Positions 24,559-33,673 of a stretch of 64,000 bases of DNA are shown here, piece by piece. The notes below the pieces were generated by a model, which worked only from the letters and a program-made list of their open reading frames with translations, did not search any database and was not told where the DNA came from. Source of the stretch: Hyphomicrobiales bacterium (lineage in GTDB: Bacteria; Pseudomonadota; Alphaproteobacteria; Rhizobiales; Aestuariivirgaceae); contig JADJVV010000001.1 in the NCBI GenBank assembly GCA_016710435.1, positions 248,001 through 312,000 on the forward strand, written 5' to 3'. The stretch's first letter is position 1. Each line of letters begins with the position of its first letter. The position numbers were made by a program, and so were the translations under genes.

Positions 24559-25305
24559 CTACGGCCCTTTCGTCTGCGCGGCGTCCGCATTGTCATCGCC
24601 ATGATCCGACGCCAGCCCTGCGCCGATCCCGGCCCCGAGGCCGCCGCCCGCCATCATCGCGCCAGCACCGCCGCCGGCGCCACCTGAGCCGCCGCCGCGT
24701 CCACCCCTGCCCTCCTCCCGCTCACCGCCACCCCGTCCCCGTCCACCTTGTGCGATGATGCGCGCAGGACCCTGCATGGGCAATTCCAGGTCCGTCGGCA
24801 CCGGATCGAGGTCAAGCGCATCGCGAATGAAGGCGCGGAGAGACACGACCAGCGCATGCGTATGGACCGGCCGCCCCGCCAGCAATTCCTCCGCGACCTT
24901 ATGGGCAAGGCGCACATGCTCTTCCGTGCCCAGCAGCAGGATGTCGGATAAGGCTCCTTCGACCGCATCCCGGATGCGGCGCGCCCTGTCGCCACCGCTT
25001 CCCCCTCCGCCGGATTGATCGTCAGGTGCCAACGGTTCATCCACGGGCGTTTCGGGACGCGCCAGCCTGTCGCGCAGATGCGCCGGATCAACCCGCAACT
25101 CTCCCGTGATCGAACCACCCAGGATCTTGTAGGCGGCGATGAGCGTGCGCAGGCGTTCGTTGATCTGCCGGTTCATGCGCTCGCGCCGCTGCTGCACCGT
25201 GACCATGAGCAGCAGCCGGATGCCGACACCAATCAGCGTCACCAGCGCAAGCCCGGCGAGTGTGCTGAGAACGCCTTGCCAGGAACTGAGATCAATCATC
25301 CGCAT
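24559..25305 (-). CDS. Membrane-anchored protein with a Gly-rich C-terminus
   Basis: 248 residues, unrecognised. One N-terminal hydrophobic helix (LSTLAGLALVTLIGVGIRLLL) is followed by a basic amphipathic segment (QQRRERMNRQINERLRTLIAAYK), a central domain (RRIRDAVEGALSDILLLGTEEHVRLAHKVAEELLAGRP), and a Gly-rich low-complexity tail (GRGGGSGGAGGGAGAMM). The central domain is conserved-looking and probably cytoplasmic. GGGGAG before ATG 25305 supports this start over one at 25362. It is divergent from the FAD-Rieske gene. Confidence 0.65.
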   Translation of the reverse strand: MRMIDLSSWQGVLSTLAGLALVTLIGVGIRLLLMVTVQQRRERMNRQINERLRTLIAAYKILGGSITGELRVDPAHLRDRLARPETPVDEPLAPDDQSGGGGSGGDRARRIRDAVEGALSDILLLGTEEHVRLAHKVAEELLAGRPVHTHALVVSLRAFIRDALDLDPVPTDLELPMQGPARIIAQGGRGRGGGEREEGRGGRGGGSGGAGGGAGAMMAGGGLGAGIGAGLASDHGDDNADAAQTKGP

Positions 25306-25487
25306 GCGGAACTCCCCTCGGTGCGGCCAAAACAGGAGCACTGTGTCATGGACAGCCTGCAACGCTCAAGGTCCTTCGCAAGGCTGCCCGTCTCATATTT
25401 TTCCGCATGGGCTGAAACATTTCCTGAAGCTTTGCATTGTGCTGTCTGATGGCCAGTGTTTGCAGCGAAAGAAGCATATCGTGCTGG

Positions 25488-26978
25488 ATGGAACACGGGC
25501 CCGTTCTGGAGGCGACTCCACTGGGGCACGATGCGGCCTGCGATGTTGCCGTGATCGGAAGCGGAATCGCGGGGCTCTCCATCGCCTATGAACTCACGCG
25601 TCTTGGCCGGCAGGTGATCGTGATCGACCGCGGTCCCATCGGACTCGGCATGACAGCAAGGTCCACCGCACATCTCTCGTCCAGTCTCGATGATCTCTAC
25701 ACCAATCTCATCGGCATCCACGGACGCGACACCGCGCGGCTCCTCCTCGACAGCCAGGTCGCGGCGATCAATCGCGTGGAGGCGATCTGTGCGGCGGAGA
25801 AACTTGAGGTTGATTTCCAGCGCGTCGAAGGCTGGATGGCCGCCACCACACCCGAGGAAGAGGCGAAGCTGAAGGACGAATACGAGGCCTGCCTCTCCAT
25901 TGGCATGCATGTCACCTGGGCAGACCGGAGTGCCGCAACGGGGCTGGGCAAGGGGCCCGCGCTGGTCTTCCCCCGCCAGGCCCGCTTTCATCCGCTGAAA
26001 TATCTCTCAGGCCTCGCCACGGTCCTGCAGGAGCACGGCACGCGACTTTTTGCGTACACGGCCTACGAGTCTCACGACAAGAGCGATGGCCGCATCCTCA
26101 TTCAGACCGGCACCGGTGCGGTGATCTCGGCCACCCATGCCGTCTTTGCCACAAATTCACCCGTGAATGCCGGCCGCGCCTTTCACAGCAAGCAACGGCC
26201 CGACCGCACCTATGTGATCGCGGCCCCCATTCCCAAGGGCAGTGTCGATGACGTGCTCTTCTGGGACATGCTCGATCCTTATCACCACATGCGCATCCAG
26301 CCGCTGGATGACATATGGGATCGCCTGATCATCGGCGGCGAAGACCACCGCACCGGCACGGAGAGCGACATGGCGCAACGCCTCGCCCGGCTGGAAGACT
26401 GGGCCCGCGCCCACTATCCGGCAATGGGCGAGGTGAGCCACCGCTGGTCCGGGCAGATTCTCGAAACGCTGGACTACATGCCCTTCTCCGGACGCGCGCC
26501 GGGCGAAGACAATATCTATCTCCACACGGGCGATGCGGGACAGGGCATCACCAATGCGGTGGCGGGTGCACTGGTGATTGCGCCGCTCATCGCGGGCCAG
26601 CATGCGCGCTTTGCGCCGATCCTCGATCCCTCCCGCGCACCACTGACGGGGCGGACCATCGCCCACTACCTCGCGGACCAGGCCGGAGTCGTGGCGGGAC
26701 TGGTGCAACACCTCGCACCCGGCGAGGTAGCATCGCCCGGCGAGATCGCGCCGGGTGAAGGCGCGGTCCTGCGCAACGGTGCCCTGGCACGCGAAGCCGT
26801 CTACAGATCGCCAGATGGCGACGTGATCCGTCTCTCCGCCACCTGCACACATGCGGGGTGTGGTGTGCGCTGGAACAGCTTCGAAAAATGCTGGGATTGC
26901 CCCTGCCACGGCTCACAATACGCACCCACCGGCGAGGTGCTGAGCGGCCCTGCGCTCAAACCGCTGCCAAAAATCTGA
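25488..26978 (+). CDS. FAD-dependent oxidoreductase with C-terminal Rieske domain
   Basis: 496 residues. The N-terminus is a DAO-type flavoprotein: CDVAVIGSGIAGLSIAYEL dinucleotide fold, IVIDRGPIGLGMTARSTAHL, and the FAD-contacting IYLHTGDAGQGITNAVAG. The C-terminal 75 residues form a Rieske [2Fe-2S] domain with CTHAGC and CPCHGSQY ligands. Such fusions transfer electrons from an amine or similar substrate to the cluster; the substrate is not known. An ATG at 25449 is an alternative start. Confidence 0.9.
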   Translation: MEHGPVLEATPLGHDAACDVAVIGSGIAGLSIAYELTRLGRQVIVIDRGPIGLGMTARSTAHLSSSLDDLYTNLIGIHGRDTARLLLDSQVAAINRVEAICAAEKLEVDFQRVEGWMAATTPEEEAKLKDEYEACLSIGMHVTWADRSAATGLGKGPALVFPRQARFHPLKYLSGLATVLQEHGTRLFAYTAYESHDKSDGRILIQTGTGAVISATHAVFATNSPVNAGRAFHSKQRPDRTYVIAAPIPKGSVDDVLFWDMLDPYHHMRIQPLDDIWDRLIIGGEDHRTGTESDMAQRLARLEDWARAHYPAMGEVSHRWSGQILETLDYMPFSGRAPGEDNIYLHTGDAGQGITNAVAGALVIAPLIAGQHARFAPILDPSRAPLTGRTIAHYLADQAGVVAGLVQHLAPGEVASPGEIAPGEGAVLRNGALAREAVYRSPDGDVIRLSATCTHAGCGVRWNSFEKCWDCPCHGSQYAPTGEVLSGPALKPLPKI

Positions 26979-27092
26979 GCCGCCTTTCGCTCACATTCAT
27001 GACGGATAATCGCGCTTGAACCTGCGGGGTTCCTCTGCGATTTTTGCCGAACACTTGCATGAGCAAGACCAACTCTCCTGAGGATTCCATAC

Positions 27093-27887
27093 GTGGCCAG
27101 CCGCCTTTCCACTTCCTACCGCATGAACCGTGTTTTCCGCCCCGACCGTGCCGCCCTCGTGGTGCCGATCGACCATGGCCTCGTCTGGGGCCGCGTGCCG
27201 CAGTTGGAAGCGCCAGCCCAGGTGTTGCGCCGCTTCCTCAAGGAGGACGTGACGGGATTCATGGTGTCCACCGGAATCGTGAAAGCAACCGAAGTGGACA
27301 TGGCGCAGAACCCGGCCATGGCGCGCATCCTTGCGATCGACGCCTTCTGGCCCACCTCCGCGCCCGCAACGGGCACGGGCACGCTTGTGGCCTCGGTTGA
27401 GGACGCCGCGCGCCTTGGTGTTGATTGCGTGAAGCTGCTGCTGCCGTGGAACGTGAACGATGCCGAGAAGGTGCTGTACTGCCAGCGCATTGGCACCGTC
27501 GTCTCCGCCGCCGCGAAGTGGGATATGCCGGTGATGGTGGAACCGGTGTTCCTCAATCATCCGCGTACGCCTGAAATCATCACCGCTGAAATGGAAGTGG
27601 CCCGCGTCGCCTATGACCTTGGCGCTGACATCATCAAGATCACCTTCCCCGGCCCTGATGCGACGGCAAAGCTCTGCGATGAACTCGATATTCCGGTCGT
27701 CGTTGCCGGCGGCCCCCTGTCGGGCGACGCCAACTCGACGTTGAAGGACGTGAGCGACGCCATCGCCGCCGGCGCGCAAGGTGTCGTCGTCGGCCGCAAG
27801 GTCTGGCAGCGCCCCGCCGAGGAAACGTCGTGGCTCATCGCCGAGATGGCAAAAGCCTCGCGCGCGAAGTTCAAGCGCCTCTGGTAG
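27093..27887 (+). CDS. Class I aldolase family protein (FbaB/LsrF/DeoC-like)
   Basis: 264-residue TIM-barrel enzyme. It shows VVPIDHGLVWG, the barrel strand DCVKLLLPWN, MPVMVEPVFLN, the Schiff-base lysine in GADIIKITFPG (near residue 184), and the phosphate-site strands VVVAGGPLSG and GAQGVVVGRKVWQR. It belongs to archaeal-type class I fructose-bisphosphate aldolases and LsrF-like proteins. The start is GTG 27093, with GAGG upstream. A 16-bp gap precedes an FGGY kinase, so the two probably act in one sugar pathway. Confidence 0.85.
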   Translation: MASRLSTSYRMNRVFRPDRAALVVPIDHGLVWGRVPQLEAPAQVLRRFLKEDVTGFMVSTGIVKATEVDMAQNPAMARILAIDAFWPTSAPATGTGTLVASVEDAARLGVDCVKLLLPWNVNDAEKVLYCQRIGTVVSAAAKWDMPVMVEPVFLNHPRTPEIITAEMEVARVAYDLGADIIKITFPGPDATAKLCDELDIPVVVAGGPLSGDANSTLKDVSDAIAAGAQGVVVGRKVWQRPAEETSWLIAEMAKASRAKFKRLW

Positions 27888-27903
27888 AACGGAGCGGCCC
27901 GCC

Positions 27904-29235
27904 ATGTATTGCGGCGTCGACGTCGGCTCCACCAATATCAAGGTCCTGTTCCTCGATGACGAGGGACAGAACCTGTGGGTGAAGTCCGTGCCCTCGCCAC
28001 GCCGTCACGACGGCCATGGCGTGGTGACGGAAGGGCTCGAACTTGTCGCCGCACTCGAAGACCTGATCATCGAAGGCTGGCGCGCGGTGGGCAAGGGAAA
28101 GCCCATCGCCGCCATCGCCACAACGGGGATCGGCGAGGATGGCCTGTGCGTGGCGCCGGATTTCACGCCGCGCGGTCTGGCCATTCCCTGGTTCGATCAC
28201 CGCGACCGAGCCGAAGCGGGGATATTGAAGGCGAGCGAGGAAGGCCGCGCCCACCCGCAGATCAACTTCGGGTTCTCCACTGCCGCCGCCAAATGGCTGT
28301 GGCTGAGGAAGCACCGCCCCGACGCAGTGCGCGGCAATGATCCCTGGGTGCCGCTGACGGATTATCCCGCTGTTTGGTGGGCGCGGCGCGCCTATATCTG
28401 CGCCACGCTGATGCCGCGCACAGGGGTTTATGATGTCTTCACCCGTGACTGGATTCCGGAACTGCTGCGCAAGGCTGAAGCGCCGCCATTGCCGGAAGGA
28501 CTGACAGCCGGAACGGTGATCGGCACGCTGCATGCGGGACCGTTGCGTGAGGCAGGCGCAGGCAGTGTCAACACGCTGATCGTGGTGGGTGGGCATGACC
28601 ACCCCATCGCCTCCAACGCCATCATGCGTCTGGACCCGTTGGCGCGCATCGACTCCATCGGCACCGCCAACGCGCTCTTTGCCGAGACCACGACGCCGAC
28701 GTCCACCGCAGCAACGGCGGGCATCGACCTGTCGCTTCCTGTACGCGGCGGGCCTGGCATTTCCGTCATTGGTCCCATCGAGTTCAGTGCGCCCCTGCGA
28801 CAGGCCTTCGGCGATGACGCTGCCGTGAAAGCCTATCTGGCGCAGCCCGTGTTGCCGGGCGCACCTGCGGCGAAGGCTCCCACGATTGCGGAGGCCCTGG
28901 CCGACACGGGCGAACACCGTCACCGCCGCGTCCTCGAAGCTGTGAGCGTGGAGGCCCGGGATTTCTTCCGCGCCATGAAACGTGTGGGCATCGCCGACGG
29001 CCCCATGTACGCCACCGGCGGCTGGGCCCGTTCGCGCGCCCTGATGGAACTCCGTGCCAGCATCTTCGGCGAAACCATCACCGTGCTGCACGAGCCCGAA
29101 CTCACGGCCCTGGGCGCCGCCCTCTTCGCCATGGAAGCGGCCACCGGGTCGCAGCCCGACGCCATGTCATCCCGCGCCACCGAAACCATCGCCCCCCGGA
29201 GCGACTGGATGGACGCATACGCGCAATGGCCTTAA
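27904..29235 (+). CDS. FGGY-family carbohydrate kinase
   Basis: 443 residues. Sugar kinase fold: MYCGVDVGSTNIKVLFLDDEG phosphate-1 motif, IAATGIGEDG, WFDHRDRAEAG, the HDHPIASNAIMR segment, and near the C-terminus the adenosine site YATGGWARSRALMELRA with LTALGAALFAMEA. The substrate cannot be told; xylulokinase-like members and LsrK are relatives. It is probably co-transcribed with the aldolase before it, and the M32 peptidase starts 31 bp after it. Confidence 0.88.
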   Translation: MYCGVDVGSTNIKVLFLDDEGQNLWVKSVPSPRRHDGHGVVTEGLELVAALEDLIIEGWRAVGKGKPIAAIATTGIGEDGLCVAPDFTPRGLAIPWFDHRDRAEAGILKASEEGRAHPQINFGFSTAAAKWLWLRKHRPDAVRGNDPWVPLTDYPAVWWARRAYICATLMPRTGVYDVFTRDWIPELLRKAEAPPLPEGLTAGTVIGTLHAGPLREAGAGSVNTLIVVGGHDHPIASNAIMRLDPLARIDSIGTANALFAETTTPTSTAATAGIDLSLPVRGGPGISVIGPIEFSAPLRQAFGDDAAVKAYLAQPVLPGAPAAKAPTIAEALADTGEHRHRRVLEAVSVEARDFFRAMKRVGIADGPMYATGGWARSRALMELRASIFGETITVLHEPELTALGAALFAMEAATGSQPDAMSSRATETIAPRSDWMDAYAQWP

Positions 29236-29266
29236 AGAGCCTGCATTCCCACATCACGGAAGCGCC

Positions 29267-30763
29267 ATGTCCTTTGCCAAGCTCGATGCCCATCTGAAGA
29301 AACTCGAAGCCCTGTCCCACGCGCAGTCCATGCTGGGCGTCGATGAGGCAGTGATGATGCCGGATGGTGGCGGTGAAAAGCGCGCCGAGGCCATGGCGGG
29401 CCTCGCGGGCCTCTATCACGAACTGGCCTCTGCCCCTCAGGTCGGCGACTGGCTTGCCGCCGCAGAAGCCGAAGACCTGTCGCCCGGGCAACGCACGGCG
29501 CTTGGCGAACAGAAGCGCAGTTACACCAACCTCACCTGTCTCTCCTCCGCCTTCGTGCAGAAACAGACGGAAGCGCGCATCCGCTCGGAACAGCTCTGGC
29601 GGCAGTTGCGTCCGACGGGCGACTGGGCCGCCTTCCTCCCTGCGCTTGGCAACGTGATTGCCCTCGCCCGCGAGGAAGCCGCCATGCGCGCCGATGTCCT
29701 GAAGCTCGCGCCCTATGACGCGCTGATCGAGCAGTTCGACCCCGGCAGCCGCGCCGCCGAGATCACACCCGTGTTTGACGAGTTGAAGGCCTTCCTCACC
29801 GCCTTCGTCCCGCAGGCACTCGACGTGCAGGCGAAGCGCCACGCCCGCCACGCGCCGAAACCCTTCACCTCCCGCTTCGCCATCGCCGACCAGAAGGCGC
29901 TGGGCGAAGCGATGATGCGCGCCGTGGGCTTCGACTTCCATCACGGCCGTCTTGATGTGTCGCATCATCCCTTCTGCGGCGGCGTACCGACTGACGTGCG
30001 CATGACCACACGCTACGACGAGGGCGATTTCCTCTCTGCCATGATGGGTGTGCTGCATGAGACGGGCCACGGCCTCTATGAGCAGAACCTGCCAAAGGCA
30101 TGGTCTCACTGGAGCGTGGGTTCGGCGCGCGGCATGACCGTGCACGAAAGCCAGAGCCTCTTCGTGGAGAAGCAGATCGGCCGCAATCCCGCTTTCTGGC
30201 ATTGGGCGCTGCCCGTGGTGCAGCAGCACCTGGGTGCGGAAGCACTGCTGGGTTGGACGCATGACGACATCATGCAACACGTCCACAAGGTGAAGCCCGG
30301 ATACATCCGCGTCGATGCTGATGAGGTGACCTACCCCATGCATGTGATCCTGCGTTACGAACTGGAGCAGGACCTGATCGCCGGCCGCATGGAGGCACAG
30401 CACATTCCCGCGGCCTGGGATGCGAAGATGACGGTCTATCTCGGGCTCTCCACCCGCGACAACATGAAAGACGGCCCCATGCAGGATGTGCATTGGCCGT
30501 CGGGTGCCTTCGGCTATTTCCCCAGCTACACGCTGGGCGCACTCCTTGCCGCGCAACAGGCCGCCGCCATCCACCGCGTCCACCCCGACATGAACGACGC
30601 CCTGCGCCGCGGCGACGTGACGGCACTCAATGATTGGCGGCGCGCCAACATCTGGTCGAAGGCATCGACGCTCTCGACTCCCGATCTCATCACCGCCGCA
30701 ACCGGCGAGCCGCTGACAGCCCGGCACTTCATCGCCCATCTGCGGGAGCGCTACGGCGAATAG
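29267..30763 (+). CDS. Carboxypeptidase M32 (Taq type)
   Basis: 498-residue cytoplasmic zinc metallocarboxypeptidase that removes C-terminal residues from peptides. The active-site helix is VLHETGHGLYEQ (HExxH near residue 263), followed by the third ligand region VHESQSLFVEKQIGRN. TRYDEGDF and GYIRVDADEVTYPMHVILRYELE are typical. Length matches the family. ATG 29267 (MSFAKLDAHLKKLEAL) is the conserved start. Confidence 0.94.
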   Translation: MSFAKLDAHLKKLEALSHAQSMLGVDEAVMMPDGGGEKRAEAMAGLAGLYHELASAPQVGDWLAAAEAEDLSPGQRTALGEQKRSYTNLTCLSSAFVQKQTEARIRSEQLWRQLRPTGDWAAFLPALGNVIALAREEAAMRADVLKLAPYDALIEQFDPGSRAAEITPVFDELKAFLTAFVPQALDVQAKRHARHAPKPFTSRFAIADQKALGEAMMRAVGFDFHHGRLDVSHHPFCGGVPTDVRMTTRYDEGDFLSAMMGVLHETGHGLYEQNLPKAWSHWSVGSARGMTVHESQSLFVEKQIGRNPAFWHWALPVVQQHLGAEALLGWTHDDIMQHVHKVKPGYIRVDADEVTYPMHVILRYELEQDLIAGRMEAQHIPAAWDAKMTVYLGLSTRDNMKDGPMQDVHWPSGAFGYFPSYTLGALLAAQQAAAIHRVHPDMNDALRRGDVTALNDWRRANIWSKASTLSTPDLITAATGEPLTARHFIAHLRERYGE

Positions 30764-30822
30764 CGGGTGCAGCCAGATCAGCGGTTGCAACAGGTCCAGC
30801 CCTGCCGTAAGGGCGGCGCGCC

Positions 30823-31968
30823 ATGATGACCAATGCCATTCCGACCGATCTTGCCGGCGCCGTGCTCTCGATTGACCTCGCTGCCCTGCAGGACAATTAC
30901 CGCGCGCTCAGCAAGAAGGCCGGCAAGGCCACCTGCGGCGCGGCGGTGAAGGGGAACGCCTACGGCCTTGGCCTCGAACCCGTGGCGCGCGCCCTGTGGG
31001 ACGCAGGCTGCCGCGATTATTTCGTGGCGCGCACCAAGGAAGGCGAAGACCTGCGTGCCCTCCTGCCGCAGGCGGTCATCTACGTGCTCGACGGACTCTT
31101 TCCCGGCCAGGCCGAATTCTATGCCCGCAATGATCTGCGGCCGGCTCTGATTTCGCTTGAGGAAGCCCGCGAGTGGGCTGCTTTTGGCCGCCGCTATGGC
31201 CGTGCCCTGCCCTGCGCCATCCATGTGGACACCGGCATCAACCGCCTCGGCCTGACGCTGCCGGAATTCGACGTCCTCGTGAAAGATGCGGGCCTCCGTT
31301 CGGGCCTTGGCATCGCCCTCCTCATGAGCCACCTCGCCTGCGCCGATGATCCGCCCCATGCGCTGAACAAGGTGCAGATGCAGCGCTTCGGGCGACTTCG
31401 CAAATTGCTTCCGGATGTTCCAGCAAGCCTCGCAAATTCCTCGGGAATTTTCCTCGGCAAAGACTACGTCAACGACCTCTGCCGCCCCGGCATCGCCCTT
31501 TATGGCGGTAACCCCACGCCCGGAAAAAAGAACCCCATGAAGGCGGTGGCGACCCTTGAGGGCGCGGTGCTTCAGGTGCGCGACGTGAAGAAGGGTGAGA
31601 GCGTCGGCTACAGCGCCACGTGGAAGGCGCCGCGCGACAGCCGCATCGCCATCCTCGGTGCCGGATACAAGGATGGCGTGCCGCGTCATCTCTCCTCGCG
31701 CCAGAAGGATGGCCCGGCACAGGTCGTTGTGGCTGGCAAGCGCTGCCCCATCGTGGGCCGCATCTCCATGGACATGATGGGCGTGGATGTCACCGCCCTT
31801 CCCAAGGCGAAGGTGACGCGCGGCACCCGCGCCGAAATCCTCGGCCCCCGCCTTCCCATCGACGAGGCGGCAGGCTGGGCCGGCACCATTTCCTATGAGT
31901 TGCTCACAAGGCTCGGAAGCCGCTATGCCAGACTGTACTCAGGCACGGCGAATCCAGGGGAATCATGA
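30823..31968 (+). CDS. alr: Alanine racemase
   Basis: 381-residue PLP enzyme giving D-alanine for peptidoglycan. The PLP lysine is in CGAAVKGNAYGLG (near residue 43), HVDTGINRLGL and MSHLACADDP are typical, and the second catalytic Tyr is in ESVGYSATW. The C-terminal beta domain carries CPIVGRISMDMMGVDVT. The stop overlaps the mlaE start (ATGA), so the three genes alr-mlaE-mlaF form an operon. Confidence 0.95.
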   Translation: MMTNAIPTDLAGAVLSIDLAALQDNYRALSKKAGKATCGAAVKGNAYGLGLEPVARALWDAGCRDYFVARTKEGEDLRALLPQAVIYVLDGLFPGQAEFYARNDLRPALISLEEAREWAAFGRRYGRALPCAIHVDTGINRLGLTLPEFDVLVKDAGLRSGLGIALLMSHLACADDPPHALNKVQMQRFGRLRKLLPDVPASLANSSGIFLGKDYVNDLCRPGIALYGGNPTPGKKNPMKAVATLEGAVLQVRDVKKGESVGYSATWKAPRDSRIAILGAGYKDGVPRHLSSRQKDGPAQVVVAGKRCPIVGRISMDMMGVDVTALPKAKVTRGTRAEILGPRLPIDEAAGWAGTISYELLTRLGSRYARLYSGTANPGES

Positions 31969-32738
31969 ATCCACTCGCAGGCATAGGTCGGATGGCGCTC
32001 GGCGTGATGACCGAGACCGGACGCATCTCTCTTTTCGCCCGTGTTGCCCTGCTGCAGGGACTGACGCCGCGTTACTATATCCGCCAGATCGCGCTGCAGT
32101 TCTTCCGCATCGGCTACACCTCGCTGCCGGTCGTTGCGCTGACGGCCTTCTTCACCGGTGGCGCCCTGGCGCTGCAGATCTACCTCGGCTCGTCCCGCTT
32201 CAATGCCGAAAGCCTGGTGGCGAGCATCGTGGCGCTGGGCATCACCCGCGAACTGGGACCGGTGCTGGCGGGATTGATGGTCTCTGGCCGTGTCGGCGCC
32301 TCGATCGCCGCCGAACTCGGCACCATGCGCGTGACCGAACAGATCGACGCGCTGGTGACGCTCTCCACCAATCCGCAGAAATATCTCGTCGGCCCCCGCC
32401 TTCTCGCCGCCGTGATCTCGCTGCCGCTGCTGGTCGGCATCGGCGATACCATCGGCATCTTCGGCGGCTACATCGTCGGCACGCGTTCGCTTGGCTTCAA
32501 TGAGTACGCCTACCTCAAGAACACCGCCGACTTCCTGCACACCAGCGACGTGACCTCCGGTCTCATCAAGGCGGCCGTCTTCGGTTTCATCATCGCGCTC
32601 ATGGGCTGTTACCACGGCTTCAACTCCAAGGGCGGTGCGCAGGGCGTGGGCCGTGCCACTACAAACGCGGTGGTCTCATCAGCGATCCTGATCCTCGCCG
32701 CCAACTTCCTGCTCACCTCGCTGCTGTTCGGGGATTGA
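31965..32738 (+). CDS. mlaE: MlaE-type ABC transporter permease
   Basis: 257-residue integral membrane permease of the phospholipid/organic-solvent transport family. ELGPVLAGLMVSGRVGASIAAELGTM is the MlaE signature, followed by MRVTEQIDAL and KYLVGPRLLA; the remainder is strongly hydrophobic. It pairs with the MlaF ATPase directly after it (TGATG overlap). Genes for MlaD, MlaC or MlaA are not in the window, so the rest of the system may lie elsewhere. Confidence 0.93.
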   Translation: MNPLAGIGRMALGVMTETGRISLFARVALLQGLTPRYYIRQIALQFFRIGYTSLPVVALTAFFTGGALALQIYLGSSRFNAESLVASIVALGITRELGPVLAGLMVSGRVGASIAAELGTMRVTEQIDALVTLSTNPQKYLVGPRLLAAVISLPLLVGIGDTIGIFGGYIVGTRSLGFNEYAYLKNTADFLHTSDVTSGLIKAAVFGFIIALMGCYHGFNSKGGAQGVGRATTNAVVSSAILILAANFLLTSLLFGD

Positions 32739-33511
32739 TGATGGAAGGCCATATCGTCCTCGACAATGTGCAGAAGAGCTTCGGCCCCAAGAAGGTGCTG
32801 CGCGGCCTGTCGGTCTCCGTGAAGAAAGGCCGTTCGCTGGTGGTCATCGGCGGGTCGGGGACGGGGAAGTCTGTGATGCTGAAATGCATCCTCGGCATCA
32901 TCCGCCCTGATGCCGGCAACATCACCGTCGGTGGTGAAAACGTGATCGGCCTGCGTGGCAAGGACCGTGACGCCTTCCTCTCCCGCTTCGGCATGCTGTT
33001 CCAGGGTGCGGCCCTGTTTGACTCGCTCCCCGTCTGGGAGAACGTGGCCTTCGGCCTGATCCAGGGCCGCGGGGTGGCGCGCGCCCAGGCCCGCGACATC
33101 GCCACCGACAAGCTGGCCCAGGTGGGATTGTCCGCCGATGTGGGCGCGCTTTATCCGGCGGAACTTTCCGGCGGCATGCAGAAGCGCGTCGCCCTCGCCC
33201 GCGCCATCGCAGCCGACCCCGAGATCATCTTCTTCGACGAACCGACGACCGGTCTGGATCCGATCATGGCCGACGTCATCAACAACCTCATCGTGGATTG
33301 CGTGAAGCGCCTCGGCGCCACCACCATCTCCATCACCCACGACATGGCCTCTGCCCGCAAGATCGCCGACGACATCGCCATGATCCACAAGGGCCAGATC
33401 ATCTGGCAGGGCGAAGCCAACAAGGTGAACATGTCCGGCAGCGCCTACGTCGACCAGTTCATCCACGGCCGCGCCGAAGGCCCCATCCAGATGGACGTGC
33501 TGAAGGCCTGA
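32738..33511 (+). CDS. mlaF: MlaF-type ABC transporter ATP-binding protein
   Basis: 257 residues. Walker A GGSGTGKSVMLKCILG, Q-loop GMLFQGAALFDSLPVWENVAF, signature LSGGMQKRVALARA, Walker B IIFFDEPTTGLDP and His-switch ITHDMAS are all intact. The DSLPVWENVAFGL stretch marks the Mla/Ttg2 ATPases. It powers MlaE for phospholipid movement between the membranes. Either ATG 32738 or 32741 may start translation. Confidence 0.93.
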   Translation: MMEGHIVLDNVQKSFGPKKVLRGLSVSVKKGRSLVVIGGSGTGKSVMLKCILGIIRPDAGNITVGGENVIGLRGKDRDAFLSRFGMLFQGAALFDSLPVWENVAFGLIQGRGVARAQARDIATDKLAQVGLSADVGALYPAELSGGMQKRVALARAIAADPEIIFFDEPTTGLDPIMADVINNLIVDCVKRLGATTISITHDMASARKIADDIAMIHKGQIIWQGEANKVNMSGSAYVDQFIHGRAEGPIQMDVLKA

Positions 33512-33516
33512 ACGAA

Positions 33517-33542
33517 AAGGGCCGCCATTTCTGGCGGCCCTT
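33517..33542. terminator. Bidirectional terminator after mlaF
   Basis: A 10-bp perfect stem (AAGGGCCGCC / GGCGGCCCTT) with loop ATTTCT, 6 bp after the mlaF stop. The T run is on the minus side (CCCTTTTCG), so it also fits as the end of the minus-strand peptide unit at 33605-33673. Confidence 0.75.
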
Positions 33543-33604
33543 CCGTAATCATCCTGTGGCAGGAAACGCGGGCCGTACGATCTGAACCCGCGTCAGGTTC
33601 CCCC

Positions 33605-33673
33605 TTAGAAGCACTGGCCTCCAAGGTGGGCAATCCGAACCAAGGTTTCCTTCACAGTGAAATCACTCGACAT
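33605..33673 (-). CDS. 22-residue peptide with a near-perfect ribosome binding site
   Basis: On the minus strand AAGGAGGTGATC, which fully complements the 16S rRNA 3' end, precedes ATG 33673, with 7 nt between GGAGG and the ATG. The frame encodes 22 residues starting MSSDFTVKETLVR and ending AHLGGQCF, then TAA. A small hairpin (GAACC...GGTTC) and the minus-strand T-run terminator at 33517-33542 follow, making a complete short unit of about 180 nt. A CTTGAC -35-like element sits upstream near 33732-33737. No homologue is known to me. It may be a leader peptide of an sRNA, a small protein or a modified-peptide precursor. The remainder of the 33543-33771 gap holds nothing else I can support. Confidence 0.55.
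   Translation of the reverse strand: MSSDFTVKETLVRIAHLGGQCF

Noticed and set aside
27018..27032. Small hairpin GAACC...GGTTC after the FAD-Rieske gene
   Set aside because: Only a 5-bp stem, and the T run is nine bases away; too weak to call a terminator.
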